Shown here piece after piece: positions 55,193-64,000 of a DNA stretch of 64,000 bases. Made by a program: the position numbers and the translations under genes. The notes under the pieces are model-generated. The model was not told the origin of the DNA, did not search any database, and worked only from the letters and a program-made list of their open reading frames with translations. This DNA is from Legionella longbeachae (GTDB taxonomy: Bacteria; Pseudomonadota; Gammaproteobacteria; Legionellales; Legionellaceae): NCBI RefSeq assembly GCF_004283175.1, contig NZ_RXNW01000015.1, positions 1 to 64,000 on the forward strand. The letters run 5' to 3'. Each line of letters starts with the position of its first letter. The first letter of the stretch is position 1.

Positions 55193-56758
55193 TCATATTT
55201 TTCCTGCACTGGCAATTTTCGCACTCTGCCTTATGGTATCGGATGCAGAATTAGCAACCTTGTCACTCTGTTGACCTGCTTCATTAACTAAAGCCCCTAA
55301 TGCAGCACCAGCTTCACCACCAAAATGGCTGGAAAGTTTTAGTAGTAACATCGGTACAATAAAATAAAACAAGACTGCCATATTCCTCATGGCTGAAACC
55401 GCATCGTTTTGCCCCAGCGGATCAAGTACACTTCGTTCAACAAATCCAACAAGGTGCCAGAGGTATTGTAGAAAAATCGCCATAATGAACAGTCCGCAGA
55501 TGCTGCCTAAAGCCTTGGGATTATAACCACTCAAAGCCAAAATAACCGGTGTCATGATAATAATAAAGAAATACAAAAAAGCTTGCATGACAGGTAATGT
55601 TTGCATGATAGCTTCTCGTTTTAAAGGTGTCGAAGTCCATGACTTTGTCCATTGACCAATGTTGACCAGCCCATGCGAAATTGCGCCACCGAAAGCGCCA
55701 TTAGTATTATCCATCATGTTTTTAACGCTATTGGCCTGCATGTCACGGCTGTCATTTAAAAGCATCTTGGCAATATAATCCTCTGAGCTTAATTGTGAGC
55801 CCCATGCTTTAGGATGATTATTTTTGAAAGTACGCACTCTGTCCAATACAGCGTAATAATTAAGATGGCTATCAAACACACTGGCATTATTAGCGACTTG
55901 AACCAAATCAGTTTTCAATGTTGTCCACCATTGATTACAGCTTGGATAGCCTTGTTCTGGAAGATGTTTTGCATCAATATCACCTCGCTCGGCTGCATTT
56001 TCCAGATTTTTGTTAGGCGCTTCCTTGAAACTGAATCCTGGCACTGGTTGGCGAGCATATATTTTATTGTAATACAGGGTTTGAAACACTTTTGAACCCA
56101 CCCATTTCAAATCTTCCTCACCACCGTATTTCTTTAAAATATCATCTACTTTAGCCTTGTCATGCTTCTCATTGTAATAACTGCTTCGTGCTTCAAGGAA
56201 GCATTGACGATGGAATTTAAGTGCTTGTTCTCGCACATCGGCAGGTAGATAAGTAGAAATCAAATCACCTTCAATAGCTTGCAAGCTATCCGTGCATCCG
56301 GTCACTTTCATCAAACCATACGTTAAACCGGACATATAGTTTTGCAAAATCGCAAAACCTATTGGCATTTTGACATTAGGCGTTAATACATCAGCAAAGG
56401 CTTCGTCATAAGTCGTACCGGTATCTTTTAACGTGGATGATTTAGCATCCGAGCCTTTCTTGATGCCGCACATGGGTTTAAAACTCATGGCTTTTTCTTC
56501 TAGCGGTACGCAAGGATAGACAAAGAGTCCGCAAATTAAGAAGGTCACCGCCAGTTCATAAAGAAAGCTATTCAGGGCATGTTCGGCTGCATGATGAGTG
56601 GAACCACTCGGAGCCAGGACATTTTTCAAAAAGCGGTATCCCACCATTAGAAAGCCAAGGTATAAAAGCCCTGTTTGCCACAGAGCGTTAAATAAGACTT
56701 CATATTGCTGCCAGCCTAAATAGGTTGTGTAAAGCGATAAAGGACTAAAAACTATCAT
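55193..56758 (-). CDS. TraG-like inner-membrane conjugation protein
   Basis: 521 residues from the ATG at 56758, which has AGAGGTG upstream and is 1 base after the previous stop. It has an N-terminal membrane segment (20-45), another at 68-88, and a C-terminal block of three helices (about 395-480: LYFFIIIMTPVILALSGY, GLFIMAIFLQYLWHLVGF). The fold and place match the TraG N-terminal family of genomic-island systems. TraG proteins stabilise mating pairs and may decide recipient entry. Confidence 0.87.
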   Translation of the reverse strand: MIVFSPLSLYTTYLGWQQYEVLFNALWQTGLLYLGFLMVGYRFLKNVLAPSGSTHHAAEHALNSFLYELAVTFLICGLFVYPCVPLEEKAMSFKPMCGIKKGSDAKSSTLKDTGTTYDEAFADVLTPNVKMPIGFAILQNYMSGLTYGLMKVTGCTDSLQAIEGDLISTYLPADVREQALKFHRQCFLEARSSYYNEKHDKAKVDDILKKYGGEEDLKWVGSKVFQTLYYNKIYARQPVPGFSFKEAPNKNLENAAERGDIDAKHLPEQGYPSCNQWWTTLKTDLVQVANNASVFDSHLNYYAVLDRVRTFKNNHPKAWGSQLSSEDYIAKMLLNDSRDMQANSVKNMMDNTNGAFGGAISHGLVNIGQWTKSWTSTPLKREAIMQTLPVMQAFLYFFIIIMTPVILALSGYNPKALGSICGLFIMAIFLQYLWHLVGFVERSVLDPLGQNDAVSAMRNMAVLFYFIVPMLLLKLSSHFGGEAGAALGALVNEAGQQSDKVANSASDTIRQSAKIASAGKI

Positions 56759-56759
56759 A

Positions 56760-58145
56760 TCAGGCACCTCTGGAAGCTTGTTTTACATAGACCGCACCGT
56801 TTTTCACTTGGGATTGTTCATGATCATCACCTGGTAAACCTTTAGCAATATCATTGCTGCGAATGTCCATTAAAAGGCCTAAAGTTTCTGTCATCATCTT
56901 TTTACGCACATCATTTTCAAATGCCAATGAATGAATATCATCATCCAGCTTTTTCAAGGCAAATTTCACCATATCCAAGGCAGGTTTTAGATTTTGTACT
57001 TCTTGAACTTGCAACCCTGATTGCAAAATTCGGCGCATCATCATAGCCTTATCCAGCATATTTTGAACGGCAATTTCTTCTGCCAGTTTCGATACAGTCA
57101 GGATTTGTTCTTCGCGTGGCATTCTTTGAATAGTGATAATGATTTCATCGGTGATCATTAAATTGGACGCACTGACCAGTTTGAGTTTTTCCTCAGTTAA
57201 TGGCCATTGTTTATCCACCAGTTGCCAAAGTGCTTTCGATACATTGGAGGTACATGTATTAGAGCTATCACAGCTTTGTAATAATGCGGATAAACCAATA
57301 CCAGCTTTTGCATCATGCTTGGTTTTATCTGCTGTATCTTCCGAGCTGCTGACATGAATATCACCTAAAACTTTAACAGCCCAATTGGCTGCTTCCACCG
57401 GTGTTTTCCAGTTTTGTGTCATGGGCGTTACAGTATTTGATTTTTGCTCATTATTAAGTGGCTTGCGGTTTAGCAGAATATTGTATCCAGCAATAACTAC
57501 ATCATTAATCACTTTGATGGGGCGTTGATATTTACCACCAGCATTACCACTTTCCTTGCCTATCCATGGTAATCCGTATTCATCCCTTTTTTTGGCAATA
57601 TTTTTAGCTGTTGCCGTTACATCAACATTTTCAGTTTTGGCACGTTTGGCAGCATCAAGCCAACCCTGACTATCAGAAACAGACAACATGCTTTCCATAG
57701 GCGATTGACCTTCTTCAAGCGTCTTTTTGACATCCTGACAGTCTTTCACTTTGACACTGAATTCATTCATGGCATTTGCTGCGGTGTTCTGTAATACGTT
57801 GTACAAAGCTGGCATGGATTGCTGAAGTTTATACATCGGGAAACCCGCTACAGAACCCTTCAGGTTATCAATAACACCACCGGGAATATTCATGGCTGAA
57901 GATTTCATATCCTGAAAAGTATTGGTAATTGAAACCACTGGATTAAATCCGTTACAGGTAAATCCCAAGCGAGTATCAACATTACCGCCAATAGTAATAG
58001 TCTGGTCATTATTCACAGGTGGCACATAAAGATTTGATGAGCCTCCCAGCTTGTAATAATAGTCCGACTCATTGGGTAGCAATGAACTGGCAAGTACAGC
58101 CTGTGGAAGTATCAATGCTAATAAAATCATAGTTAATTTATTCAT
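56760..58145 (-). CDS. TraH-like conjugation protein (PFL_4711 type)
   Basis: 461 residues. Signal peptide 1-19 (MNKLTMILLALILPQAVLA), then a periplasmic protein with TITIGGNVDTRLGFTCNGFN and DVKDCQDVKKTLEEGQSP. The pattern corresponds to the genomic-island protein family equivalent to F-type TraH. It works with TraU and TraG in pilus assembly or mating stabilisation. Operon position between TraU-like and TraG-like genes, with 8 and 0 bases of spacing, fits this group. Confidence 0.85.
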   Translation of the reverse strand: MNKLTMILLALILPQAVLASSLLPNESDYYYKLGGSSNLYVPPVNNDQTITIGGNVDTRLGFTCNGFNPVVSITNTFQDMKSSAMNIPGGVIDNLKGSVAGFPMYKLQQSMPALYNVLQNTAANAMNEFSVKVKDCQDVKKTLEEGQSPMESMLSVSDSQGWLDAAKRAKTENVDVTATAKNIAKKRDEYGLPWIGKESGNAGGKYQRPIKVINDVVIAGYNILLNRKPLNNEQKSNTVTPMTQNWKTPVEAANWAVKVLGDIHVSSSEDTADKTKHDAKAGIGLSALLQSCDSSNTCTSNVSKALWQLVDKQWPLTEEKLKLVSASNLMITDEIIITIQRMPREEQILTVSKLAEEIAVQNMLDKAMMMRRILQSGLQVQEVQNLKPALDMVKFALKKLDDDIHSLAFENDVRKKMMTETLGLLMDIRSNDIAKGLPGDDHEQSQVKNGAVYVKQASRGA

Positions 58146-58153
58146 AACAGTTC

Positions 58154-59152
58154 CTATCGTTTTTGAGGTTGACCCACTTTGGGGAAAGACAAGGCACGCA
58201 CCAGCTTTCCTTCATGCTGAATACAGCCCCTGTATTTACGCCAGACGACAAAGATATAATTGCCGTTCCCTGCTTTTTCATCCTCGATACCCATATCACT
58301 GGAATCATTAAAATTGATATTGCGGTTTTGGGGGTATACTTCCTGCCAAATGACATTTTTGTTATTGGCATCAAATATGACATTGGAAACCACACAATTA
58401 GAGCCGCAGGTATTGCTGGTACTTTGGGTAATATGCAAACTGTTTTTGTTCGTCACAATGTCTGCAGCATGAAGTGCGGCCACCATTGATGCCCTGAACC
58501 GTGAAGGATGAGTTACCCGCATGAGTCGAGGAATTTCATGACCCCACACTTGAGTTGCGCTGCCAATATCATGGTTAAACAATAATTGCGGATGGGTTGC
58601 CATATAAGTTATTTCAGCGATTTCAGTACGGTCAGCAACAGCATCGGCTTCGCTCAGGTAATAAGGATAGCCAAAACGTGTTTCACTCCAGTGCGACAGA
58701 TAAGGAAATCGATATAAGCCTGCCGGGCTTCCTATTACATCCACTACACGAGTACGTTCTTCATTGATGTGCATAGTACTGGTTTGCCCGGCATCATCAC
58801 CAAATCCAAGTTCAGAACCAGTCGCAAGTTTATAGGTTTGCTGATATAACGCCTGACTCGCTGGATTTTCATAGAGAGCTTTAGCCTCAATCCACGGATT
58901 GGTTTCAGGGCGATTGGCTACTGTCACAATCAAGTCAGGAAGAAATTGCTCGACTGATGGTACTGGAACCAGCTTGGGCGGAAGTTTTCCCACTGCCCAG
59001 GTGCAATTACCTATGATTTTATAATGACTATTGGTAAAGAGTTTACTAAATACTTTCGTTGCAATACCAATACTGCTTATAGGATGAGGCGGTTCAATGC
59101 TTTCAGCAGCGTGTAGTGAGCTTGCGCTAATCATCATAAAAGCAATCATCAT
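58154..59152 (-). CDS. TraU-like conjugation protein (PFL_4710 type)
   Basis: 332 residues from the ATG at 59152, chosen because it starts a signal peptide (MMIAFMMISASSLHAAES) and overlaps the ATPase by only 26 bases; the first ATG of the frame is at 59218. Visible parts: FTNSHYKIIGNCTWAVGKLP, ATHPQLLFNHDIGSATQVWG, SRFRASMVAALHAADI and Cys-rich STSNTCGSNCVVSNVIFD. This matches the TraU-type protein of genomic-island systems, exported to the periplasm for pilus or pore assembly. Confidence 0.87.
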   Translation of the reverse strand: MMIAFMMISASSLHAAESIEPPHPISSIGIATKVFSKLFTNSHYKIIGNCTWAVGKLPPKLVPVPSVEQFLPDLIVTVANRPETNPWIEAKALYENPASQALYQQTYKLATGSELGFGDDAGQTSTMHINEERTRVVDVIGSPAGLYRFPYLSHWSETRFGYPYYLSEADAVADRTEIAEITYMATHPQLLFNHDIGSATQVWGHEIPRLMRVTHPSRFRASMVAALHAADIVTNKNSLHITQSTSNTCGSNCVVSNVIFDANNKNVIWQEVYPQNRNINFNDSSDMGIEDEKAGNGNYIFVVWRKYRGCIQHEGKLVRALSFPKVGQPQKR

Positions 59153-61922
59153 GGCGTTGCTTTTGTGGTTTATTTTCCAGTCTTTGGGCAATAAGTTCAG
59201 CGGCTTTAAGGACATCATGTTCTTTCTCCAAGGTATATCGTTCTGCTTTTTCTGATTTTTCAGTCATTAAAAGAGCCAGCAGATAACGGGGTGGAATCAC
59301 ACGAAATAATCCTTGATAACGTGAACCTAACAAAACGGCTTCTGCATACAATCCTTTTTGTGAATCAATATCCCTGATTAAGGCTTCCTGTTGTGGGGTT
59401 AAATGTTTGAATTGCTTTACATCATTGATTTCTTTTTCATCCAGACCCAATAAAATCCATGTTTCTATCAGTGATAGAATTTTGGTGGCTTTCTCCGAAT
59501 TCATATCGGTGACGTTTTGGGTAATTGCTACCAGCCACAATCCAAGTTTTCTTGCTACCTTTGCTACCAGCAAGCAACTGGTGACTACGCTTGGTATTTG
59601 AAATTGAAGATGGGATTCATCAATAAACATAAAAGTAGATCGGTTATCATTTTGAGTCGCTTCTGCCATAGCAAGGATGCGTGGCAACAAAGACACCATA
59701 ACCAGGGCAAGTTTTCCGGTGTCATCTTTAATAGCTGAGATATCAATATGGAAAATATCAAAATCACCCAGTGGTTCAGTAGGTACGTTAAAAAAACGTG
59801 ATTTGGAACTGTTAATGACGTAACTTTTCAGGCGGTCGTGCATATCAAGTATCCGGTCTTTCTTGCGTGCAACCGTTTCCCTGTTCATACGCCGTTCAAA
59901 GGCAGCGACCACATGTTCCGTAAGCATTTGTGGCACATCATTTTTAAACGACGTTAAAATTGCATCACTTAATACTTCAATTAACAATGTTTCATCGGCC
60001 TGCGTAAATTGTTCTTCTTCAATCGCATTAGCTTCGGTAATCATGGTACGAAGGGCAAGCGACAGTTCTGCAAGATAGCTGCGAGAGCCTTCATCACAGG
60101 CTTGCTCTAAATGGTTGGCTTGTTCTGCCAAACCTGATTTGATATCCATAATTTTTTGAGCGAGCTGGGTTGCCTGTTCTTCACTTAAACTTTCACTGAT
60201 TTCGGATAAGGCTTTATAGGCTTCACAAAAAGGATTTAAAGGAACGGCTTCTCCTTTTTTATTGCTCAACAACAATTGCTTAGTTTTTTTGCCGTGGGCT
60301 TTAGCATGAATCAGCATCCTGTCGAATGAGTTTCCCATTTCAAAAAGCACAATACGGGCATTTTTAGTCGCCATCAGAGAATTAATCATCCAGCCTGTTG
60401 CCACTGATTTTCCACCGCCGGAATTAGCAAAAAGCGCCATGTGCGAGTTCTGGCTGATAAAGTCATGATGTAACACATCAAAAAGGACTGGTTCACCCAA
60501 ACGGTTGAAGAAGGTAAAACAAGGTAGATGACGCGCTCCTTGATTACGCCCATAAACCGGCAACAAAGCTGCAAGTTCTGAGGCATACATCAGCCTGTCA
60601 AAACGTAAATATTGACGGGCATATTGAGGTATGAAGTTAAAAGGCAACGCGTTAAGGTAACTGTTTAGAGGATGAAGGTCGTAACAAGATGGAATGAGTG
60701 GTATTTTGGCTTCAATAAATAGTTCTTTTAAATCCTTTTCAATCTGAATGGCTTCTGCATTGGTTTTCGCTCGGTAGAATATGGCTTGATTAACCCAGAA
60801 CAAACGGTTTCCCATGGATAATTCATCACGCGCTGTTTTGATATCATCACGTACCTGTTGTGGTTTTAAACTGGTACCTACAATACCTTTTTCCAGCTGC
60901 ATCAAATGGACATCAAGTGCTTCATCGTTACTGAAAGTCACCTGTATGCTGTAAGTTGCACCTTCCGGCAATTTGTCTAAAAGCGCATAACGATGTTTGG
61001 GATTGGCTTGTGACTTTTCACGTGACAAAAGTCCAATTTCAGGGGCTTCTCTTAATCCGTCAATATAGAGAACTCGCTGCTGATAACCATCAAATACAAA
61101 CCCTTGTTCACTACTCTGAGGTTCATTAAAAAGAATAGCCTGGCTTAGGGAAAAGCCCGCCGGTTTTTGGCTTGGATAAGGAAATCGTGCCAGTAGTTCT
61201 TCAATGTTACCTTCGGTTATTTCAGGATTGGGATTAAACCAGCGAATCCACCATTGATAGTAATCTTTTCCTGTCAGTTGTTTCAGTTGCAGACCGGGTG
61301 ATTTTAGTTTGCTTTCAATTTGTGCCATCACTTCCTGATGTTCAATGATTGCTTGCTCACGAGTGGTTTGTATCTGTTGGTACAGACGATAAAACAATAC
61401 CCGCACGCGTCTTCTTCTGCCGCGATAAGGCACATCAGTTTTAGGATCAACAAATAGCCCTTCCGGTCTTGTCATCTTGGTAAACAAATCATCGAGACGT
61501 GAAAGATAGTCTTGTGTAAATGGCGTATTGACGATAGTGGGTTGTATGCTCTTTTCGATATGATGCAACACGGGTTTCAGGCTGTAATCATCATTAACAT
61601 ACATTTGCATTACCCAGGGATCTTCCTTATGTAATGGCACAACGGCTGCAAAAGTATCTCTGATTTTGTTAAAGATGGATTCCAGATGAGAAGGAGAAGC
61701 CGCTTCGACAGGTATGCTTGCCAGTTCAAACCCGGAACCAATGCTTACTCCGTCATTCAATAGGAAGATGTTGCGCTCATCACAAAAATCAGCAACCGCC
61801 AGTTGATCTGAAAATGACGGCTTCTGATTTTCAAATCTTTTTTGAATGGCTTTTTCAGTGATTGCGGTATTATTTTTTTCGCTCACCAGCCAATTACTTA
61901 TTTGATTGAATATCTGTTTCAT
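59127..61922 (-). CDS. Conjugative transfer ATPase, VirB4/TraC-like
   Basis: 931 residues, close to the usual length of the PFL_4706-type ATPase (about 900). Walker A FANSGGGKSVATGWM near residue 500; Walker B RSTFMFIDESHLQFQ near 762; AITQNVTDMNSEKATKIL motor segment. It energises pilus and channel assembly from the cytoplasmic face of the inner membrane. It lies directly between the lipoprotein and TraU-like genes, as in ICEs such as PFGI-1 and related elements. Confidence 0.95.
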   Translation of the reverse strand: MKQIFNQISNWLVSEKNNTAITEKAIQKRFENQKPSFSDQLAVADFCDERNIFLLNDGVSIGSGFELASIPVEAASPSHLESIFNKIRDTFAAVVPLHKEDPWVMQMYVNDDYSLKPVLHHIEKSIQPTIVNTPFTQDYLSRLDDLFTKMTRPEGLFVDPKTDVPYRGRRRRVRVLFYRLYQQIQTTREQAIIEHQEVMAQIESKLKSPGLQLKQLTGKDYYQWWIRWFNPNPEITEGNIEELLARFPYPSQKPAGFSLSQAILFNEPQSSEQGFVFDGYQQRVLYIDGLREAPEIGLLSREKSQANPKHRYALLDKLPEGATYSIQVTFSNDEALDVHLMQLEKGIVGTSLKPQQVRDDIKTARDELSMGNRLFWVNQAIFYRAKTNAEAIQIEKDLKELFIEAKIPLIPSCYDLHPLNSYLNALPFNFIPQYARQYLRFDRLMYASELAALLPVYGRNQGARHLPCFTFFNRLGEPVLFDVLHHDFISQNSHMALFANSGGGKSVATGWMINSLMATKNARIVLFEMGNSFDRMLIHAKAHGKKTKQLLLSNKKGEAVPLNPFCEAYKALSEISESLSEEQATQLAQKIMDIKSGLAEQANHLEQACDEGSRSYLAELSLALRTMITEANAIEEEQFTQADETLLIEVLSDAILTSFKNDVPQMLTEHVVAAFERRMNRETVARKKDRILDMHDRLKSYVINSSKSRFFNVPTEPLGDFDIFHIDISAIKDDTGKLALVMVSLLPRILAMAEATQNDNRSTFMFIDESHLQFQIPSVVTSCLLVAKVARKLGLWLVAITQNVTDMNSEKATKILSLIETWILLGLDEKEINDVKQFKHLTPQQEALIRDIDSQKGLYAEAVLLGSRYQGLFRVIPPRYLLALLMTEKSEKAERYTLEKEHDVLKAAELIAQRLENKPQKQRHDDCFYDD

Positions 61923-61931
61923 AGGTTCCCC

Positions 61932-62321
61932 TTAATACTGCTCGGATGCCAAGGCAAACTGGTTTTGTTTATAGAGGAAAAATCCAGTGGTATATCCCGG
62001 CTTTAATAATTGCTCATCACCAATCAAAGCCACATGCGGGAACACGTAAATAGGAATTTGCGGGTTGTCCAACGGTTTAAACAGATTTTGAATCTCGTTA
62101 GACGCATCACGTGTGTAACCGGCATAATTAACTGGCTTGGTTTGTGTTCGTTTTACTGACCAGCTTTGCATGGGTTCGCCAAGGCTTTGCTGATAAATCT
62201 GGCTTACTGTCAGACCTCCTTCGGGAATGGCAGTAGAACTAATTGAGTTGGAAGCGCAAGCACATAAAGCCATCGTGCTACCTAAGACTAAAATCGTGTG
62301 CAGTTTGTTGTAAATGGCCAT
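61932..62321 (-). CDS. Conjugative transfer lipoprotein
   Basis: 129 residues. Lipoprotein signal ending ALCAC (modified Cys near 22). The mature part has ISSTAIPEGGLTVSQIYQQS, GYTRDASNEIQNLFKPLDNP and IYVFPHVALIGDEQLLKPGY, fitting the conjugative-region lipoprotein family that lies just before the VirB4-like ATPase gene. It overlaps the preceding TraB-like gene by 44 bases. Outer-membrane part of the core complex, VirB7/TraV-like by position. Confidence 0.87.
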   Translation of the reverse strand: MAIYNKLHTILVLGSTMALCACASNSISSTAIPEGGLTVSQIYQQSLGEPMQSWSVKRTQTKPVNYAGYTRDASNEIQNLFKPLDNPQIPIYVFPHVALIGDEQLLKPGYTTGFFLYKQNQFALASEQY

Positions 62322-63597
62322 AATCTAATACTCTCCCATTGGTTTCTTTATCAAGGTTGATGGTTTGTGTGATATGAAATGAAAGTCTGGTTGGTTTGTA
62401 CCCAATCGATGCGGGAACAAAAACCATGTCGAAGCTGCCCTGAATTCTTTTTTCAAGCCAGTCGGCAGCCTTTACCGTGCCTTGGGATAATGCGCCTCCC
62501 AAAGCGTAGTTACCCATAGAGCCTGTTGGTGTACCAGTGGCGCCATTGGCATTAGCGCTGTAGGTCATTTGCCATTGAGACAGCGCATTACCAAATCCTT
62601 TGATTCCGTCTGAGGCCATAAGTGCTGTAAGGACTCTGGGTGCATTGGTAAAATACTGGCCTTTAATGCAAGGATTACCAAAAGCCGTGGTTAGATACCC
62701 CAGACTTTCGTTATTCACCATCTCAGCGGTTCCGGTCATTTGCTCTTTGCCTACAGTGACAAAATGGCCATCATCAAAGACGAATAAAGCAGAGGTCACA
62801 TAAGCTCGAACACAACTGATATTATCCAGAAATGATCCCACGCCTATGGCATAACCATTAACCTTCATGCCTGAAATATCAGGTGGTAAGGGAATGCCAT
62901 TGGCAGCCATTAAATCCCCGCGATTAATAATGGCGGAAAATGGAAATAGCGGTTGCATTAATTTTCCCTCAACCGGTACTTCTCCAATCAGGGCAGATAA
63001 CAAGGTAGTTCGACCAAGATCGGAGCCTGCTGGAATGGTGTAATAAGGGATAGATTTTTTGCTTTCACTTTTGGCTGTATCAGATTTGGTTTGGTGAGTA
63101 AGTGCATCGCCTTTTTCTTTCAGTCGTTCCCAATAAGCCAGTTCCGTCTGATTGTTTTCGTGCTTCATCAATAGGAGATCAATGTCTTTAATATTTTTCT
63201 CTTTTTCAGGCGAAGCCGCGGTTTCACCATTAACGACATAAGGTTTATCCTCTTGTGGCGTTTCATTAGCTGTTTTAAGCGAAGCGATTTCCTCTTTCAG
63301 TTTTTCCAAATCTTTGATGAGATCAGGATTGCTGTTTTCTGTTATCTCTGAATTGTTTGATTTAAGCCTGTTGTTTTCAGACTCAAGGCTTGCCAGTTTC
63401 TTCTCAGTTTCTTGTAACCTTGCAGCAACATCACGAATGTTGTCGTTAAACTGTCTGGCAATGGCTTCGTTCAGATTATTGGGATCGCTCTTTTGTTTGG
63501 CTGGTTCATTGGAATGATGGTTACTGTTCATTAAAATGAGTGCAGCCACACCAATCACAACACCTGTTAACACTTTTAATCCGGCATTTTTTTTCAT
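62278..63597 (-). CDS. TraB-like conjugation protein (PFL_4705 type)
   Basis: 439 residues. An N-terminal membrane helix (about 8-24, LTGVVIGVAALILMN) is followed by a coiled coil (about 48-110, LQETEKKLASLESENNRLKS) and a C-terminal TrbI/VirB10-like domain from about 175 (PAGSDLGRTTLLSALIGEVP, GSFDMVFVPASIGYKPTRLS). It spans the periplasm like VirB10/TraB. It overlaps the partial gene to the right by 4 bases (ATGA). Confidence 0.9.
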   Translation of the reverse strand: MKKNAGLKVLTGVVIGVAALILMNSNHHSNEPAKQKSDPNNLNEAIARQFNDNIRDVAARLQETEKKLASLESENNRLKSNNSEITENSNPDLIKDLEKLKEEIASLKTANETPQEDKPYVVNGETAASPEKEKNIKDIDLLLMKHENNQTELAYWERLKEKGDALTHQTKSDTAKSESKKSIPYYTIPAGSDLGRTTLLSALIGEVPVEGKLMQPLFPFSAIINRGDLMAANGIPLPPDISGMKVNGYAIGVGSFLDNISCVRAYVTSALFVFDDGHFVTVGKEQMTGTAEMVNNESLGYLTTAFGNPCIKGQYFTNAPRVLTALMASDGIKGFGNALSQWQMTYSANANGATGTPTGSMGNYALGGALSQGTVKAADWLEKRIQGSFDMVFVPASIGYKPTRLSFHITQTINLDKETNGRVLDYGHLQQTAHDFSLR

Positions 63598-64000
63598 CGT
63601 ACATACTCCCGACTGTTGGCTAATGCCGTACTAAATGGTCTGTCAGAAACCAGAAAGACCGTGGTTGTATCTTCCTTGCCGCGTGCTGCTAAAGTATTGC
63701 TGGGGTAGAAAGTAGCGGTTTGCCAATTACCTACCATACGGCGAGGATCAACAATGACTTCCTTGTTTAACAGATTTTTCAGTTCCACTGCGGTGACATA
63801 AAAAGTGCCGCCATGCCATGAAATCAATGGTCGCGCTTCAATGCTCGCGCCATAAAACAGATTGATTTGCCGTCTGGTTTGCATGGGTGTTCTGCCTATA
63901 CCTTCAGGAATCACCAGTAATCTTTGTGGTGCGTACAATGACTGAATAGCAAAACGGGTAAGCGTGATGGCATTTACATCAAAGGTATTAGCCGATTCTT
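63594..64000 (-). CDS. Conjugation protein, PFL_4704/TraK-like, partial
   Basis: The frame is open through the right edge, so only the last 134 residues are present. The visible part has NAITLTRFAIQSLYAPQRLL, RQINLFYGASIEARPLISWH, TAVELKNLLNKEVIVDPRRM and VFLVSDRPF. It matches the genomic-island family encoded directly upstream of the TraB-like gene, taken as the TraK/VirB9-like secretin-core component. The true start is outside the window. Confidence 0.87.
   Translation of the reverse strand, partial: ESANTFDVNAITLTRFAIQSLYAPQRLLVIPEGIGRTPMQTRRQINLFYGASIEARPLISWHGGTFYVTAVELKNLLNKEVIVDPRRMVGNWQTATFYPSNTLAARGKEDTTTVFLVSDRPFSTALANSREYVR

Larger units (their letters stand above)
36960..64000. 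mobile_element. Integrative conjugative element (left part)
   Basis: From the 3' end of tRNA-Arg to the window edge the gene content changes from core functions to integrase, excisionase, restriction and antirestriction genes, defence genes and a genomic-island type conjugation operon. The integrase points toward the tRNA, as in tRNA-integrated elements. The right boundary (a repeat of the tRNA 3' end) is not in the window, so the length is unknown but exceeds 27 kb. Confidence 0.85.

Overview
The window is AT-rich chromosomal DNA from a Legionella species other than L. pneumophila. The best markers are a full-length Mip (FKBP-type isomerase with the Legionella signal peptide and C-terminus), CsrA, a complete mevalonate pathway from HMG-CoA reductase to diphosphomevalonate decarboxylase, and several proteins that look like Dot/Icm effectors. 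Species-level identity was not tested.

Layout. 1-400 is the end of an ISL3-family insertion sequence. 400-4000 is a variable region with an ADP-ribosyltransferase-like toxin or effector, an unknown protein and small membrane or secreted ORFs. 4.2-36.5 kb is mostly core genome: ampG, mip, sdaA, a YopJ-like effector candidate, tilS-accA, a phosphopantetheinyl transferase with birA, csrA, two lipid-carrier/sugar genes, a methyltransferase, a POT transporter, lipA, a DsbD-like protein, CBS and BON proteins, phaC, cbpA-cbpM, ftsB, mvk-mvaD, cpoB-pal, an Mla-type ABC transporter, a coiled-coil effector candidate, and HMG-CoA reductase with phosphomevalonate kinase.

Two identical tRNA-Lys genes and one tRNA-Arg(TCG) follow. 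A tyrosine integrase with an excisionase sits directly behind tRNA-Arg, and from there to the right edge the DNA reads as an integrative conjugative element (ICE). Its cargo starts with a restriction-like island: SNF2 helicase, unknown 141-aa protein, MutL/MORC-like GHKL ATPase and HNH nuclease on +, facing Vsr and a cytosine methyltransferase on -. ArdA antirestriction, small genes and two tandem tyrosine recombinase-like genes come next. A dCTP-deaminase (DcdV/AvcD-type) antiphage gene and a DUF4209/HEPN-like protein follow. The rest is a genomic-island (MPF-G) type IV secretion operon on -: coupling protein, TraG-, TraH- and TraU-like proteins, VirB4-like ATPase, lipoprotein, TraB-like protein and a partial PFL_4704-like protein cut by the window end.

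The least expected signal is non-coding. Two copies of a roughly 100-nt structured RNA lie on the minus strand at 46081-46177 and 48769-48868, on either side of the recombinase pair. Each starts with a complete type I hammerhead ribozyme core: CUGAUGA, a 5-bp stem II, GAAA, a mini stem III, and a GUC cleavage site with a matching stem I. Each continues into a shared 3' module that can fold as a stem with covarying base pairs plus a pseudoknot (TTCCC with GGGAA). If transcribed through, cleavage would release a 2,688-nt RNA carrying the recombinase genes and would give the downstream ardA message a processed 5' end.
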